Shown in pieces: positions 16,374-29,468 of a stretch of DNA of 45,000 nucleotides. The stretch is from Nephromyces sp. MM_2019 (Eukaryota; Apicomplexa; Aconoidasida; Nephromycida): NCBI GenBank assembly GCA_015657535.1, contig JADHZB010000834.1:1-45000 (forward strand). Direction: 5' to 3'. The notes under the pieces were generated by a model, which saw only the letters and a list, made by a program, of their open reading frames with translations, was not told the origin of the DNA and did no database searches. A program made the translations under genes and the position numbers. Position 1 is the first letter of the stretch. Each line of letters starts with the position of its first letter.

Positions 16374-19300
16374 AGAGGGAACAGGAAAAGGAGTCATGGG
16401 AGTCTATTTGCCTACAGGTAACACTCCTTAGACACACCTTGATTTGATTATGTTTACACACACAGCCTACTTTAAACCCTTTCTTACCTTTGAATTACAA
16501 ACTACACATTATTTTTGCACACTAAATACTATTTTTACACACTACACACTATTTTTACACACTACACACTATTTTTACACACTACACACTATATCTACAC
16601 TCGAAAACTATTTTTACAAACTACACACTATTTTTACACACAATTTTTATACATTGTATTATATAATATGTGACAGTTTCTATCATTTGCTTTGTGTGTA
16701 CACCTTTTATGTATATTATCCTTGGTGTATAACTTATTCCCTTTTCATTTTGGGCTGTGTGTGCCTTATATGTATATGATCCTATGTGTGTGTCAATGTG
16801 TGTGTGTGTGTCCATGAGTGTATTTATAAATATATGTATGTGTTCAAGTGTGTGCATGTTAATGTGTGTGTGTGTCCATGTGTGTATGTGTGCGTATTAA
16901 AGTGTGTGTATGTGTGTCCATACGTGTGGTTGTGTCCATATGTGTGTGTGTATCCATGTGTGTGTAAGTATAAATGTGCATGTGTCCAATCTTTTGTATG
17001 TGTGGGTGCAACAATACTTATAACATGTATGTAACAGTGCTTAAAAAAATTAAAGGCTAATGGCTACGCCTATGTTTTCCAAGACCCAGTTTTGAAAGCA
17101 CCTGAAAATGAACTACCCGAAGCTATCAAAGAGCAATATAGAAAAATTATTAAAAAGCCTATGGACTATCAAACTGTTGAAGTGTGTACCTATTTTACAT
17201 ATTTATATATGCATTGATACACATATATAGTGATGTATAAGGAGGGTATTGGTGCGATTGACAAGTGTGTAGATGTTTTACACATTCAGATACATATATT
17301 TTAGTGTGTGCAGGTATAAGGAGGGTGTTGGTGTGCTTTGGATGTGTGTATATATATAATAAATTTTATTCAGCTTGTGTGTGTAATCAAAACCTTTTAT
17401 ATAATATTTTTAATTCATAAGTATAAGATGAGCACATCCCAATACACCGAGCCACAAGAATTCAAGGCTGATATGGATTTGGTAACAATTTAAAACATAC
17501 TAAATTATTCCTAATAAACACATAGAATAATAAATCTTAACAATATGTATATGATTGATACATACACACACATACCAGGCCCACAGTTATACTCACCATC
17601 TTATTATACACACCTCATTTATCCTAAATGATTCATATATATCCAACTCACTCTTGTAACACCACACACATATTCATCTATTGAGTATACACAACGTTGA
17701 GTTTATGTATACACTACACATTACATACATTAGCATCTATTTAACACCTACACACACATTCATACTACATAATTCCAGATATACTATAATTGTATGTTGT
17801 TCAATCCTGACTCTGGGACTAGTAAATGGCTACACCAAGCTGCCAAAAAAAATATGGAAGTTTTTGAAAAAATGTGTGTAATATTTCAATGTATATACAC
17901 ACCTTAATAGCTTTCAAATCTACATATTATGAACCTTAAATAGATTCTTAAGCTCACACATGTCTTTCAATTGCTTCAATTTTTACTCCCTCATCAATAC
18001 ATCAATTTTACACAATATAAATCTTAAACACCCTCAAATATATAATTATATATATTATCTATTTTGGGTTGTTACATACACAATAATCAATTAAACACTA
18101 TATTCTAACTTGTTTATATCTTCTTATTTAGTACACACTTTAACACATCTTTGAAATCACATCTTACTATTTTTGAGATTCTTTGAGAAGTATATACACA
18201 CTCGCAACAACTAGAAAACACTACTACACACAGTACTTCAAGCCGTACATACACACTATAGATACTACACAATCATGATTCTCGTATTATATGTACACAC
18301 TATAACTACAACATATCTACAAACACCTTTCAGATGGTCTAAACAATATCAAAAAGCTATGGAACTATTTCAAGTTTCAAGGGGGCGCAAAGGTATGTAA
18401 ATTAGTATTACTAGTTGTGACTGATATATAAATATATATACATACCCCCCACACACCATACACACTCACAAAACATACACCCCACCCCTCCAATACACGT
18501 TACAACAGATATACATCCCCCTAACTTTGATATTGCACCAAAATTTAATTACACACATATATACACTCTTTGCAGTGACTAAACACTCTCTCACACACAT
18601 GCACATGTCCTTATATGCATGCACACACACACACACGCACATACACATACATACACGCACATGCACACACACACACACGCACATACACATACATACACGC
18701 ACATGCACACACACACACACACACTTACACACACCTTTTATCCTTAGTAAAACGAGGTCCTACACAAATAAAACATAAAATAAAACACACCACCCCAAAG
18801 GCCACCACCACACACGACTTAACAGTTACACCTACACAGGTCCTACCCACCGATGAGGTGTGTGTGTATATATTATGTGTGTTTGTATATATATTATGTG
18901 TGTGTATGTGTATATATTATGTGTGTATGTATATATATTATGTGTGTGTGTGTATATGTTATGTGTGTGTATATATATGTTATGTGTGTGTGTGCATATA
19001 TATCATGTGTTCGTCTGTATGTATTTATTTTACGCCTCCTGTATGTAAATATTATATATATGTGCGTGTTTATTATATATCTTTGTATATGTACATTACA
19101 TATCATGTGTGTATGGGTATGTGTGAATATATATAATGTGTGTGTTTGTCTGTGTGTATGTGTTATGTGTACGTGTGGATATATATATTATGTATATATA
19201 TATATATATATATCTTATGTGTGTGTAGCCCCCCCCACCCACATTCAAGATCACATCCTCCTATACTGCTAAAGATCTCCAAAGTGAACAAAATTTAGTT

Positions 19301-21582
19301 GATCTGCAAATACCAAATTCATATGAACAGACAAGTGGTTTTAACTATAATTCAGTAGAGCCTCCTTTACTTAATACGTAAGTTTAACACACACACACAC
19401 ACACTCACACATTGTGTGTGTGCCTTAGTCTATGTCTTGTTAAACTATCTAGATACTCATTCAGACATATTTACATAATTCTTAGTAGATCTATTCTACC
19501 TATTTCGAAATTATAGTTTGAAACGCATATATATATATATATACATGTGTGTGTGTTTGTAATTACACTCCTTTACATATGTGCGTGTTTGTAAATATTT
19601 GTAGTAATCAAATTGAAAAATTTAGGATTGAACAACCAGATGACAATCAGGAGGATGGGTTAGATATTGCTAGTAATAATGAAACTATAAGCTTAGCTAT
19701 TGATATAAACACACATGAACAAACACAGAATGGACAGGTATACTATAATATACACACACTGATAGTAAACTACTCACACACACACTTATAGCGAAACACA
19801 CAAAGTGAATTACATAACACACAGAGTGAATTAAACAACACACACAAAGTGAATTACACAATACACACTATCAGATAATGAATTACTCATACACTTACAC
19901 AAAAAGTGAAGTATACAATATATACACAATATACACACATAATAAAAGTATATGCACAATATACAGACATAACAAAAGTATATGCACACTATACAGACAT
20001 AATAAAAATATATGGACACTACTCACACATAATAAAAATATATACACACTATACACACATATAAAAATATATAAAGGGCTTGAATGTAAAAGGGAATTTT
20101 TTCATTTTTATCTAATTATGATGTGTACTTTGACTCTGTGGATGAATTTAATAACATATTATAATTTACACACATTAATTTGTGTGTGTACAACCTCATT
20201 TTGAGTGGATTGTAATTATATCTATATGTGTATATTTATATTTATAACTAATACGGGGTGTGTGTGTAATTATGGTATAATGTTTTAGTGTCTATTTCGT
20301 ATATATGATAAATGTATAAACATATCATGAAGTATGTGTGTAAGAGTACAATGTGCGTGTTTATCTAGCATAGATAAAAAATGCGTAAACCTCTTAATAA
20401 GTACACATATTCGAATTATATTAACAGGCATTAACTGAACAATTTAACATATCCGAAAATCCCCCTGAAATAACACACAGCATAGTTCTAAACCCTTCAC
20501 TTTATACTTATGGTAATCATCATAATGTGTGTGCACAAGTGTGCTGGGATGTGTGTATATACATATTAATTTTGATGGATGTGTATGTATAGATATTTAG
20601 ATATAACTGAACATTACTGTGTGTAAGTTTAGGTGAGAATAATTATATTTGAATGAGCATCGCTTCAAGTCTACAACCTATAAATGTGTATACATCTAAC
20701 TATACACTACATGTGCGTAAAGAACATATTTTTGGTTACTACTCCCCAACTGTGTATACATATTCTAATGGAATCACACACACTTCTTTACTTAATTTAC
20801 AATTGAATCCACACACATTATACATTTTATGTGTAGAGAACAAAGCACATCAGTTCAATCCCATTAATGAGAAACACTCTAAAAAGGGTAAGAAGAAACA
20901 TAAGAAGAAAGGTTCATACCATGGTCAAATAGAGGATATACATAAACCCACACATAACTTTATATTCAACCCAAATGATACAAGTTACACACAGCCCAAA
21001 CACCAAACCTACATACATAGGCCTGAGAATCCTCTAGATGATAAACCAGGTTATTTAATACCTGTTAAATTATTATATTTAGTGTGTGTCACAACATATG
21101 GGATTTGAGCTTACACACACTTCTAACTTACTTATACATACCCTAGATACACCAATAATTTATTTAAAAACACCAATACACCATAAAATTATACAAACCC
21201 TACACAACCCACTAATTAACTTATACACATTACCCCCAAACAAATTTCTTTAAATGAGTGTTAACTGTATCTAATGTATGTGTGTATATTTAATTAAATT
21301 TGATAGATTTTAATGTTAAAAGAAGTGACTCTGGAGCTTTGGACTATGGTGGTTACAACACACAATCTCTATCACATAGTCAATCAAATACTCAAGATTT
21401 TACACACATGATGGGTGAAATTAAGAGCCTACCCAAAAAAAATGTATAAAAACACACACTACCTATATATCGAGTCATAAAATTTTTGCTGATTTTTGCT
21501 TCACACACACATATTACACAACCCGTATGAACTCTCATTAAACCTCACACACGCTTGATTATGTATACTTCTAACATATTTT

Positions 21583-21613
<31 letters not shown>

Positions 21614-24409
21614 ATCAACCCATTAATCTTATATATCTCAGGAAAAGGTTGACCCGCTTGCTATTTGGAGAACACCTTTACCCAAACGGCCTCTTTCAAA
21701 GGTGACCAATGTGTACACATCTATTTTACACACACACACAAAGATTGCACAATTCAAAGCTCAAAATTTTTATATGTTTATCTACACCCATCTACACATA
21801 TAAAATACATTTCAAGCCTCAAACTCAAAAATATGATATAATTCATCAATCTCTCAGACAATATAAATTATATATATATATATATATATATAATTATACA
21901 CGTTTATTAAGCTGATTCAACCATTTCTTTTTTGTAAATACAGTTTTTTAGATCCAAACAAGAGGATGAGAGTGAAGATGAGCTACTAAAAGAACAAATT
22001 GAAGTAAATTTACACATAAGAATTAATCTAAATTATTATATACACACTTTCTTCATTTACACATATGAATTCATATACACACACACTTTCTTCATTCACA
22101 CATATGAATTCATATATACACACATTCTTCATTTACAAACATATTCATTTATATAACTCTTCAATTACACAAAAATTGATTACACACACATTAATAAATA
22201 TATACAAACATCAGAATTTAGCCAATAGCTATAAGAAGCGCCTCCTACACATCTTGACAACATCTACTCACTCACCTAGTACTATTACTACTAAAGAGCA
22301 ATCTCAACACATCGACTCAGGCAATAAGAGTAACATTGAACACACACATGAAACACAGGATATACACACACACACCATAAAAAAATTCTCAGCTTTTACC
22401 CTAAAAGAAGCACACACAGGTGATAAGGGCCCTAAAATACCTTCAATTTTTTACTCACTTGAAGATGATTTATCTGGAGAACCCTCTATCAACCCAAATA
22501 GAGACATAACAGATTCACACACACACATAGCCAACATAGATCCATCCAAAGATACAACAATTGACACACACACAGACACACATATAAGTATGCTCCTGGA
22601 AGCAATGACATACACACCTTCAGTACAATCAACTGAGGATACACACACATCAACAACTAATAAGGAGTTGTGTGTAAACCCATCTTTAGAAAACTCCATG
22701 TTTAAAAATTTTATACAAAATAAATTCATCAAACCCTCTGATGATAATCAACATATATCACCCTCAAAACCTCTACCTCATCTACAAATTTATTCTTTAC
22801 CCCTAAACAAAACACTAGACCCCTTGTTCCTCCGGACGTAAGTTTTATACATGTGTGTATGCGGGTGAATGTGTGTATGTGCGTGTATGTGTGTGTGTGT
22901 GTATGTGCATGTGTGTGTGTGTGTATTTGTGTGTTTGTATGTTGTATATTTCGTTTATTCACCTGCACATGTTTATCTTGGTCCCTAGCTTGAATAATTT
23001 GTTTATATATATTTTTAGAGATACATACTAGATTAATTTTGTGCTTATATGTTTTCAGGATGAAACAAATTGGATTCGAAGAGTTACACAGCCAGGATGG
23101 TAAATTCTTAGTGTTTTAGATAATATTTCACACTATTTAATTTTTACATATTAAAAAAAATGAGTGGAATCATATTTATATCCACCTTTAGTAAGTATAA
23201 ATATTCTACCTAAATAATAAACCTACAGATAATACACATGAAGAGTTTAGTATAAAACTCAGCCAAGTACACACACAAAATATAAGATTCAACTTCTTCA
23301 ATTCGACACGTTCTACACATGAGGTTACAATGTTTACATATTATATATTAATTATTAAATTTACTTAACATAGCTTTTATCTATTTCGCTAATGCCTCAC
23401 AAATACTCACACATTGTAATTTCACACACATATGAAATCAAAGCCACTATAACACTCACTTTTTATTCGACACACTTTACTCTTCACTATGTGCGTTTTT
23501 TACACCGCAAAATGGCCTATAAAATCATCCACATATATCTAAGCTATTTGTTCTTTTTACATACTTCATTAGATGCCTAAATTAGATGATGAACTGCTAA
23601 CAACTGTTAATTACACCACTCTCAAATTAACTGAATTACACACTACAAATGACAACTGCCCATTCAAACAAATCGAGTGCAATGCATATATAAAGGAAGA
23701 AAATGAGTATACGAGCACAGAACTTTCAGAGATAGGCTCTGATAATATACAGACAGAACCTAACCTTGATTTTAGCTTCAATTTAAGATCCAGGAATTGG
23801 CTTATTTAGTAAGTTTATATATGTGTGTGCATCTTTTTTTAACAATTCTAACAATATTTATCTTCATTCAATAGTATTTACTAGTAATATTTGCTTACAC
23901 ATAGTTTTGAAATGCTAATAATATGACATACATACTAATTCACTTTAGCAAATTAGTCGAATCATTTAAAGAAGCAAAAGAAAAATTTAAACACCAAGGA
24001 AATAGGATTATAGGCCACCCTGATTATCTCAAAATAAGAATTATCTTATCTAAGCTCAATGACTTTTTCCAGTTCGAAGGGCCTATTCATTACTCAAAGG
24101 TTAACACACGACTTACACACACTTTATATTCTCACCAATCCAACTACATATAAACCTATCAAAAATACACCTGATTATGATTATATAGTGATATCTATAG
24201 TATAATAAATGTGTTTGTTTTTTTGATTCTAGGGGCATGACTTTTATTGGCATCAACATATACAAACATTAGAAATACCCCTAACCAATTCTCCCTCCCT
24301 AATAAGCGTTTTAGAAATACATTTACTACACAGGCACAAACTCAAGAAAGTATATTTAGACAAATGTAAAAGATTGGTCATTTCATTTGATAATCATCTT
24401 AGCACATAA
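16364..24409 (+). CDS. Bromodomain-containing protein, about 19 exons, about 958 aa
   Basis: Exons: 16364-16417, 17038-17181, 17422-17481, 17779-17873, 18334-18392, 18748-18857, 19229-19377, 19605-19737, 20428-20528, 20658-21049, 21307-21443, 21642-21701, 21944-22003, 22215-22837, 23059-23099, 23229-23323, 23573-23808, 23949-24099, 24233-24409 (TAA). A single bromodomain occupies about residues 15-115: KKPMDYQTV for the ZA loop and YYNCMLFNPDSGTS for helix B, with N95 at the acetyl-lysine contact position. It should bind acetylated histones in the nucleus. A lysine-rich stretch near 376-387 (GKKKHKKKG) looks like a nuclear signal, and an acidic patch lies near 505-515. I recognise no second domain in the long C-terminal part, which is Thr/His/Ser-rich where CA repeats enter exon 14. 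The exon 9/10 junction is uncertain (GTGTGC donor at 20529). Other boundaries keep frame throughout. Confidence 0.8.
16505..17030. repeat. CA then TG repeats in bromodomain-gene intron 1
   Basis: Intron 1 (16418-17037) holds about six copies of a 20-base unit, ACACACTACACACTATTTTT, at 16515-16650. Its 3' half (16780-17000) is TG-rich. The two halves are complementary in base content. Confidence 0.75.
18440..19225. repeat. CA-rich intron 5 and TG-rich intron 6 flanking exon 6
   Basis: Intron 5 (18393-18747) ends in dense CACACACGCACATACACAT repeats at 18590-18735. Intron 6 (18858-19228) starts at its donor with GTGTGTGTATATATTATGTG-type repeats that continue to 19225. Exon 6 (110 bases) lies between these complementary arrays. 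Confidence 0.85.
19780..20075. repeat. Tandem repeats in bromodomain-gene intron 8
   Basis: Several copies of a short CACAAAGTGAATTACA-type unit (19790-19865) are followed by about five copies of a 30-base unit containing CACACATAATAAAAGTATAT (about 19917-20070), with substitutions between copies. Confidence 0.8.
21585..21615. repeat. (AC)n run in bromodomain-gene intron 11
   Basis: Uninterrupted (AC)n of about 13-14 units, 30 bases upstream of the exon 12 acceptor. Confidence 0.8.
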
Positions 24410-24865
24410 CAACACTCGTAAATTTATTTCAAACTTATTAAAAATTCAAAATTGTAAAGCAAGCTCTAGATGAGTTTGGTCTATATGGTTGAAATTATAA
24501 ACAAGATGAGATGAGGTTAAGAAATTTTATATCCAAAAAATTATACTTTAATTAGGCAGTTATATATGTGTGTTTCCTACGAATAATGTATTTTAGAAAA
24601 TTTATATTTTGTAATATATTTATTCAAGTATGTTTGTAATACCCACTAAAATATATTTCCAATGTTATATAAAAACTATGTTTAATATATTATTCGCATT
24701 ACACCCACAAACCAATAAACCAAGGATTAAATGAGATGTAAAGATTTGTAATTTTTGAATTACATTAAAATCATAAATTATAAACAATTTACGACCTCAT
24801 GACTGCTCTACTCATTTGAGTTTTTGGTTCACTCACACACACTTTGACAAATAAGCTTGATTGTT
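24410..24865. other. Convergent 3' spacer
   Basis: 456 bases between the stop codons of the bromodomain gene (+) and the SPATR-like gene (-). AT-rich, no open frame or repeat of note. The terminators/poly(A) sites of both genes should lie here. Confidence 0.6.
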
Positions 24866-26649
24866 TTAGCATTCAGAATCTTCAGTAATGATAGCTTTAC
24901 GTGGTTCAATACCATTAATAGAACACTCAACTCCACCATGCTGACCTAAATAAGAAAAATTCGTTATTATTGCATTAATTACCCATTAAATGCATATCAA
25001 AAGCTACTAAAAACTTTTTAAAGCATACACAAAGTGTATTGATCATTATCGATCGATTTTTATGGGTACCTTTATGCTAACATGTGTATGAGTATTGGTT
25101 TATAAATATTGGTGTATGGATATTGGTTTATGAATATTGGGTTTATCTAAGAAAGCAATGGTATGGTTTCTCGTACTAATAAATATGTTTTTCTAGTTGC
25201 TGGTTGATTACGTATTTTATTTATTAATTGTGAATAGATGTGTGTATCTAATTCAAAGTGATGTATATATAATTCACTAACCACTACGAATAATTGATCT
25301 TTTACGAAATTTTCGTTTATTTTCACACTTAGTCCAATCAGTCCAATTCGATATCTGACAGTCAACCTAAAAGAGTTTGGAACAAGTGAAAGTTTATGAT
25401 ATTTTTGATGAAAATTTATCTAAATTATAATTTTAATTAAATATTTACACATGTAATTTAAACATATTAGACATCTACCTTCTCTGGCTCATGTTTTTTA
25501 CACAAGTAAAAATCAGAATCCATACAATTTCTAGCTACATGAGTGACATTAGTATTACTCCTAATGAGTGTCGGATCCAAATAGTTTCCTATAAATTTTT
25601 AGCCGTGGATTTCATAAGATTTAGATAAATTACATTCATTTTAATCAATATTTTTATTGAGCATAATGTAAAAGAAAATTTTTTCTTTTGGTGGGCTACA
25701 CAAATCAAGAGCTAGTCGACTAATAAGGAAATATATACATATTAAAATAGTTTCAAATTATCGACATAATTCAGCAACTTTCAGATTAATTAAAATTAAA
25801 TTTAATAAACTTACCAGAACCAAGACTAACATATTCGACATTTGGCTCAGCAGATGTTGCGTTGTTTTTACACATGATTTGTAATTCATAATCAATGTAA
25901 ATAATTGAATTTTTGAAGCCAGTATGTGGGGAAATATCACATAGTGCTTTTAACCATGGAGCTGTGTCTGAGAGATATATTTGACTTTCAACATCCTGCC
26001 AATTACATAGAATGTAGCCTTTTGGACATTGACACCTAATTGATTAAGGTATACACATTTTATGTAAGTGATATAAATTTATATACCAGTTTTACAGATA
26101 AACACAAAACTGTAATTATAAGTACCCACACAAGTGATTGTTTAGGGAAGCTAATTGACTCTTAAGATTCTCCTGAACACTAATTCACCACAAAAACCAA
26201 TTAATTATTTACAAACATGTTATTAGAATAATTTATATTATACCTCCTTTTATACTATAGCTATATTTATTTTCGAAATCTAAATTTTATTGAATAGTTA
26301 TATATTCTATAGCATATTCAATTTTAAGTGCATGCAAAAAGGATTAAAACTCCAAATACATTTACTTGTATAGAGAATTTTCCAGATACAACTACAATAA
26401 GAAAAATTCTTTTTATTCAAACTGAGTTTTATTTAAATTTATGCAAATAACTCACTCTGATTTAGACCCTTCTGATGCTTCCATTATTATACATTTTTCC
26501 GTTGTGTCAGTTGTACTAGTTGAAAATAATTTTTGATATGAATGTGTGTGCTGATTTGTTTCAATTAAATTTTTTGCACGATTAACTGATCTGAAACAGT
26601 CTGCTTGTAAGAATAGCATAAAGACGAGTAAGAATACAAACGACTTCAT
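24866..26649 (-). CDS. SPATR: SPATR-like secreted protein with altered thrombospondin repeat, five exons, 229 aa
   Basis: Minus-strand exons 26649-26456, 26035-25815, 25588-25479, 25366-25282 and 24945-24866 join in frame to TAA. Residues 1-18 are a clear signal peptide (MKSFVFLLVFMLFLQADC). A Cys-rich middle follows, starting CQCPKGYILC (EGF-like spacing is possible). A C-terminal thrombospondin type-1 region has WTDWTKC (W183, W186, C189) and a basic RKFRKRS strand, then GGVEC and a final Cys. The usual CSxTCG second cysteine is missing, which fits the 'altered' repeat of SPATR, a conserved apicomplexan invasion protein of about 250 aa in Plasmodium. No transmembrane segment is seen. It probably enters the secretory/microneme route (inference). 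Introns are plain AT-rich, unlike the neighbouring gene. Confidence 0.78.
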
Positions 26650-29468
26650 CTCTCCTACTTTTTCTATATATATGTATATTTAAATCAACTTAAAAAATTG
26701 TTTATGAAATGTGTATAGATATTCTGTACATATATATTTATTTGCACTGCAATTGTTTGAAATTTAATTTATCATAACCTTCCCTATAAAAGTAAATACA
26801 TAATATGTGCCTTATATTAATAAACGATTTGAAAATGTGATGATATGATAATTGAATGATTCCTTAGCCGATCAAAATTTTACCCAAATAGAATCAACTA
26901 CAACAATTATTATCACTCACGAACAAAAACCTTAAAACTGAAAAAAAAAACCTAAAAGCTCAAAAATGTTCAAGCCTCTATATCATCATGTATGAGCATA
27001 GAATTTAACAACTTAACACAAATAACTAAATCAAAATATTACGAAAATATTATTTTTTATGAAGATTATAATTTTGTTAACCCTTATTACATATTTTATA
27101 TAAACATTAAATAATGCAAATGCAAGTTTTATTGTTAGTTTTAAATTTGAATTGAACTTATCAAACTGTGAATTCCATCTATACTAGAAATGCCAATAAA
27201 ATTCAATATATGAAAGTAAGCATTCTATAAACACTTTAATAATAATGTTTGTACACAAAACTACATAGGTGCTCTAAGAAATTGTAGAAATAGTAACAAA
27301 TATATGTTGTTCATATATATAATTATATAATTAGCACAACATTGGTTAGATATATGTATAAACATTGAATATATATAGCTGATATATATGTACAAACTCA
27401 GGTGTATTAGTTCACTCCAATGAGAATATTTTCATCGATTGCACATACACTAATCTTAAAAGGTGCTTGATGAGCTCTGCTCCAATTTACTCATTTCATC
27501 TGATAACTTTGTGTGTTATAATACTATTTAAACAAAAAGGCTTTGATATATTGAAGCATTTAAATTATAAATAGCTAGTAACTCAATAATCGAATAATCA
27601 GCTTTCTTTTTTATGATAGAAAATGATGACTTTTATTTACCTATGGTGCTTATAAGCTGTTATCCGCATTCAAAAGCTTATTTAACTACTATATTTATGA
27701 AAATACATAATATGTTATGATGTTTTAAGATTTGATGAATTATATACATAATTATTGACTATCCTAAATTTGAATAATAACAATTAAACAAACTATATAT
27801 ATAAAAAATTAAATGTTTGTTTAAAATATGATTTATTTAGTACATCAAATAACTTAATAATTAAGTAACAAATTAAGTTAGAACTTTTTAAGACCTATGC
27901 TTATGAGCTAATTTTATTGTTTTACGCTGAATCAGAATAACTCATCCTCCTGGTAGTCTAATGAACATGTTTAATGTAAATTCTATGCCAATCAAAGTCA
28001 AGGAAATGAGTGATATAGACTATTTACAATTTGACCTAAACAATTTAAAATTTAATTTGAGTTAATTTCAAATGGTTTTTAAATTTATGGGGAAGTGTTT
28101 ATCCAATTTTTGTAATTGGCACATGTTGACAGATTTTTTGTGCGTGTATACATCTCCATGGGCTAAAAAGTTATGTGTAACTGAATTTATGTTTCCTTTT
28201 AGATTATAACATATCTTAAAGAATGTGTATGGAAAAAATAAATGATTTATTAAGGGTAAAAGTATTGATACAATAAAAAAAAAGACCACATAGAAAATGA
28301 TAAAGTGATCTTACAGCATAAATTTTCTTTTAACAAATTTGTTTAACTTATCGAGGTAGTTAATCTAGGCCAATTTAAAAATAAAGGTGTAGAGATAGCT
28401 GTATCTTCTTAACAGCTGTTTGATTTGACGTAATAGTTCAAGCCTAGTTCAATTATGTACATGTTAGAACCAGTCGTTTCTCTCTCCTTTATGCTTATGC
28501 CAAAACTTTCATGCCTTTACAAACTCACTTTGATAAAAATTTTTCCTCTATTTCACCGGATTAATCTCGAAAATATCTAAAAGTAAATCATAGCCCCAGT
28601 AAGTGATTTCTTTATATCTTTGAGTTTATATAATACTAAATCACGAGTTACTTAAACTAAAATAACAAATGGATATAAGGTTTACCATTGAGGTTGCTAC
28701 AATCACTCCCTAGATAAACTAATCCGAAAATAATACAGATATCTTAATTATTAGATCCAAATACAAATCAATAAGTAGGATTTCTGATTAAATACAATTA
28801 TTATCACTACATAACCACAACCCATTTATTAATTTAAACACTTATCATCCTATGTATACTCAACTTAAGTTTGAAAGGAAACAATATTCAATTTGTACAA
28901 AGTGTGACTTGATTTATCTCATATATATTTAATTTACTTTACATTTAGCATATATGATAGATACTTTACACATTGTTGATCAACTATAGAGCTCTTCTAA
29001 CAAACAAAACTTATTCTGATCACTTGTTGCAATTAAGTACACATACACCGACTCCATACAAAGCCTCGACCTAAACTTACTCTTTTCATTCAATTTTCAT
29101 ATTTTAAATTTTTTTTCAGACAACATCTACACACCTTTTACCTAATAGCCTATAAGTATTTTCTTAGACAGTAACTACACTATTAAATACATGAGCTGAT
29201 GTTGAAATATATACGCTTATGCTGAAACACACACCTAAATCAATTGTTACAATTTAATAAGCATAAGTTATTTAAGCCAATTATATAACAACTAATTTTA
29301 GTGGATGTAACATAAGTTTATAAGAAATCTCAAGCTTTTCTCACAGCCTTAACATTTTACAGTTAATTTCCTACAATTTTAAGATAGTTTATTTTATAAT
29401 TAAATAAAACAATTTCCTTATGACTAATTTATAACCTGCTTCGTTAAGGTGTATATAAAATAATAACA
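26650..29468. other. Divergent intergenic spacer
   Basis: 2.8 kb between the starts of the SPATR-like (-) and ArfGAP (+) genes. AT-rich, almost without CA/TG repeats. The only open frame near threshold (28068-28289, minus) is hydrophobic low-complexity sequence without family signs. No RNA gene recognised. It probably holds both promoters. Confidence 0.6.
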
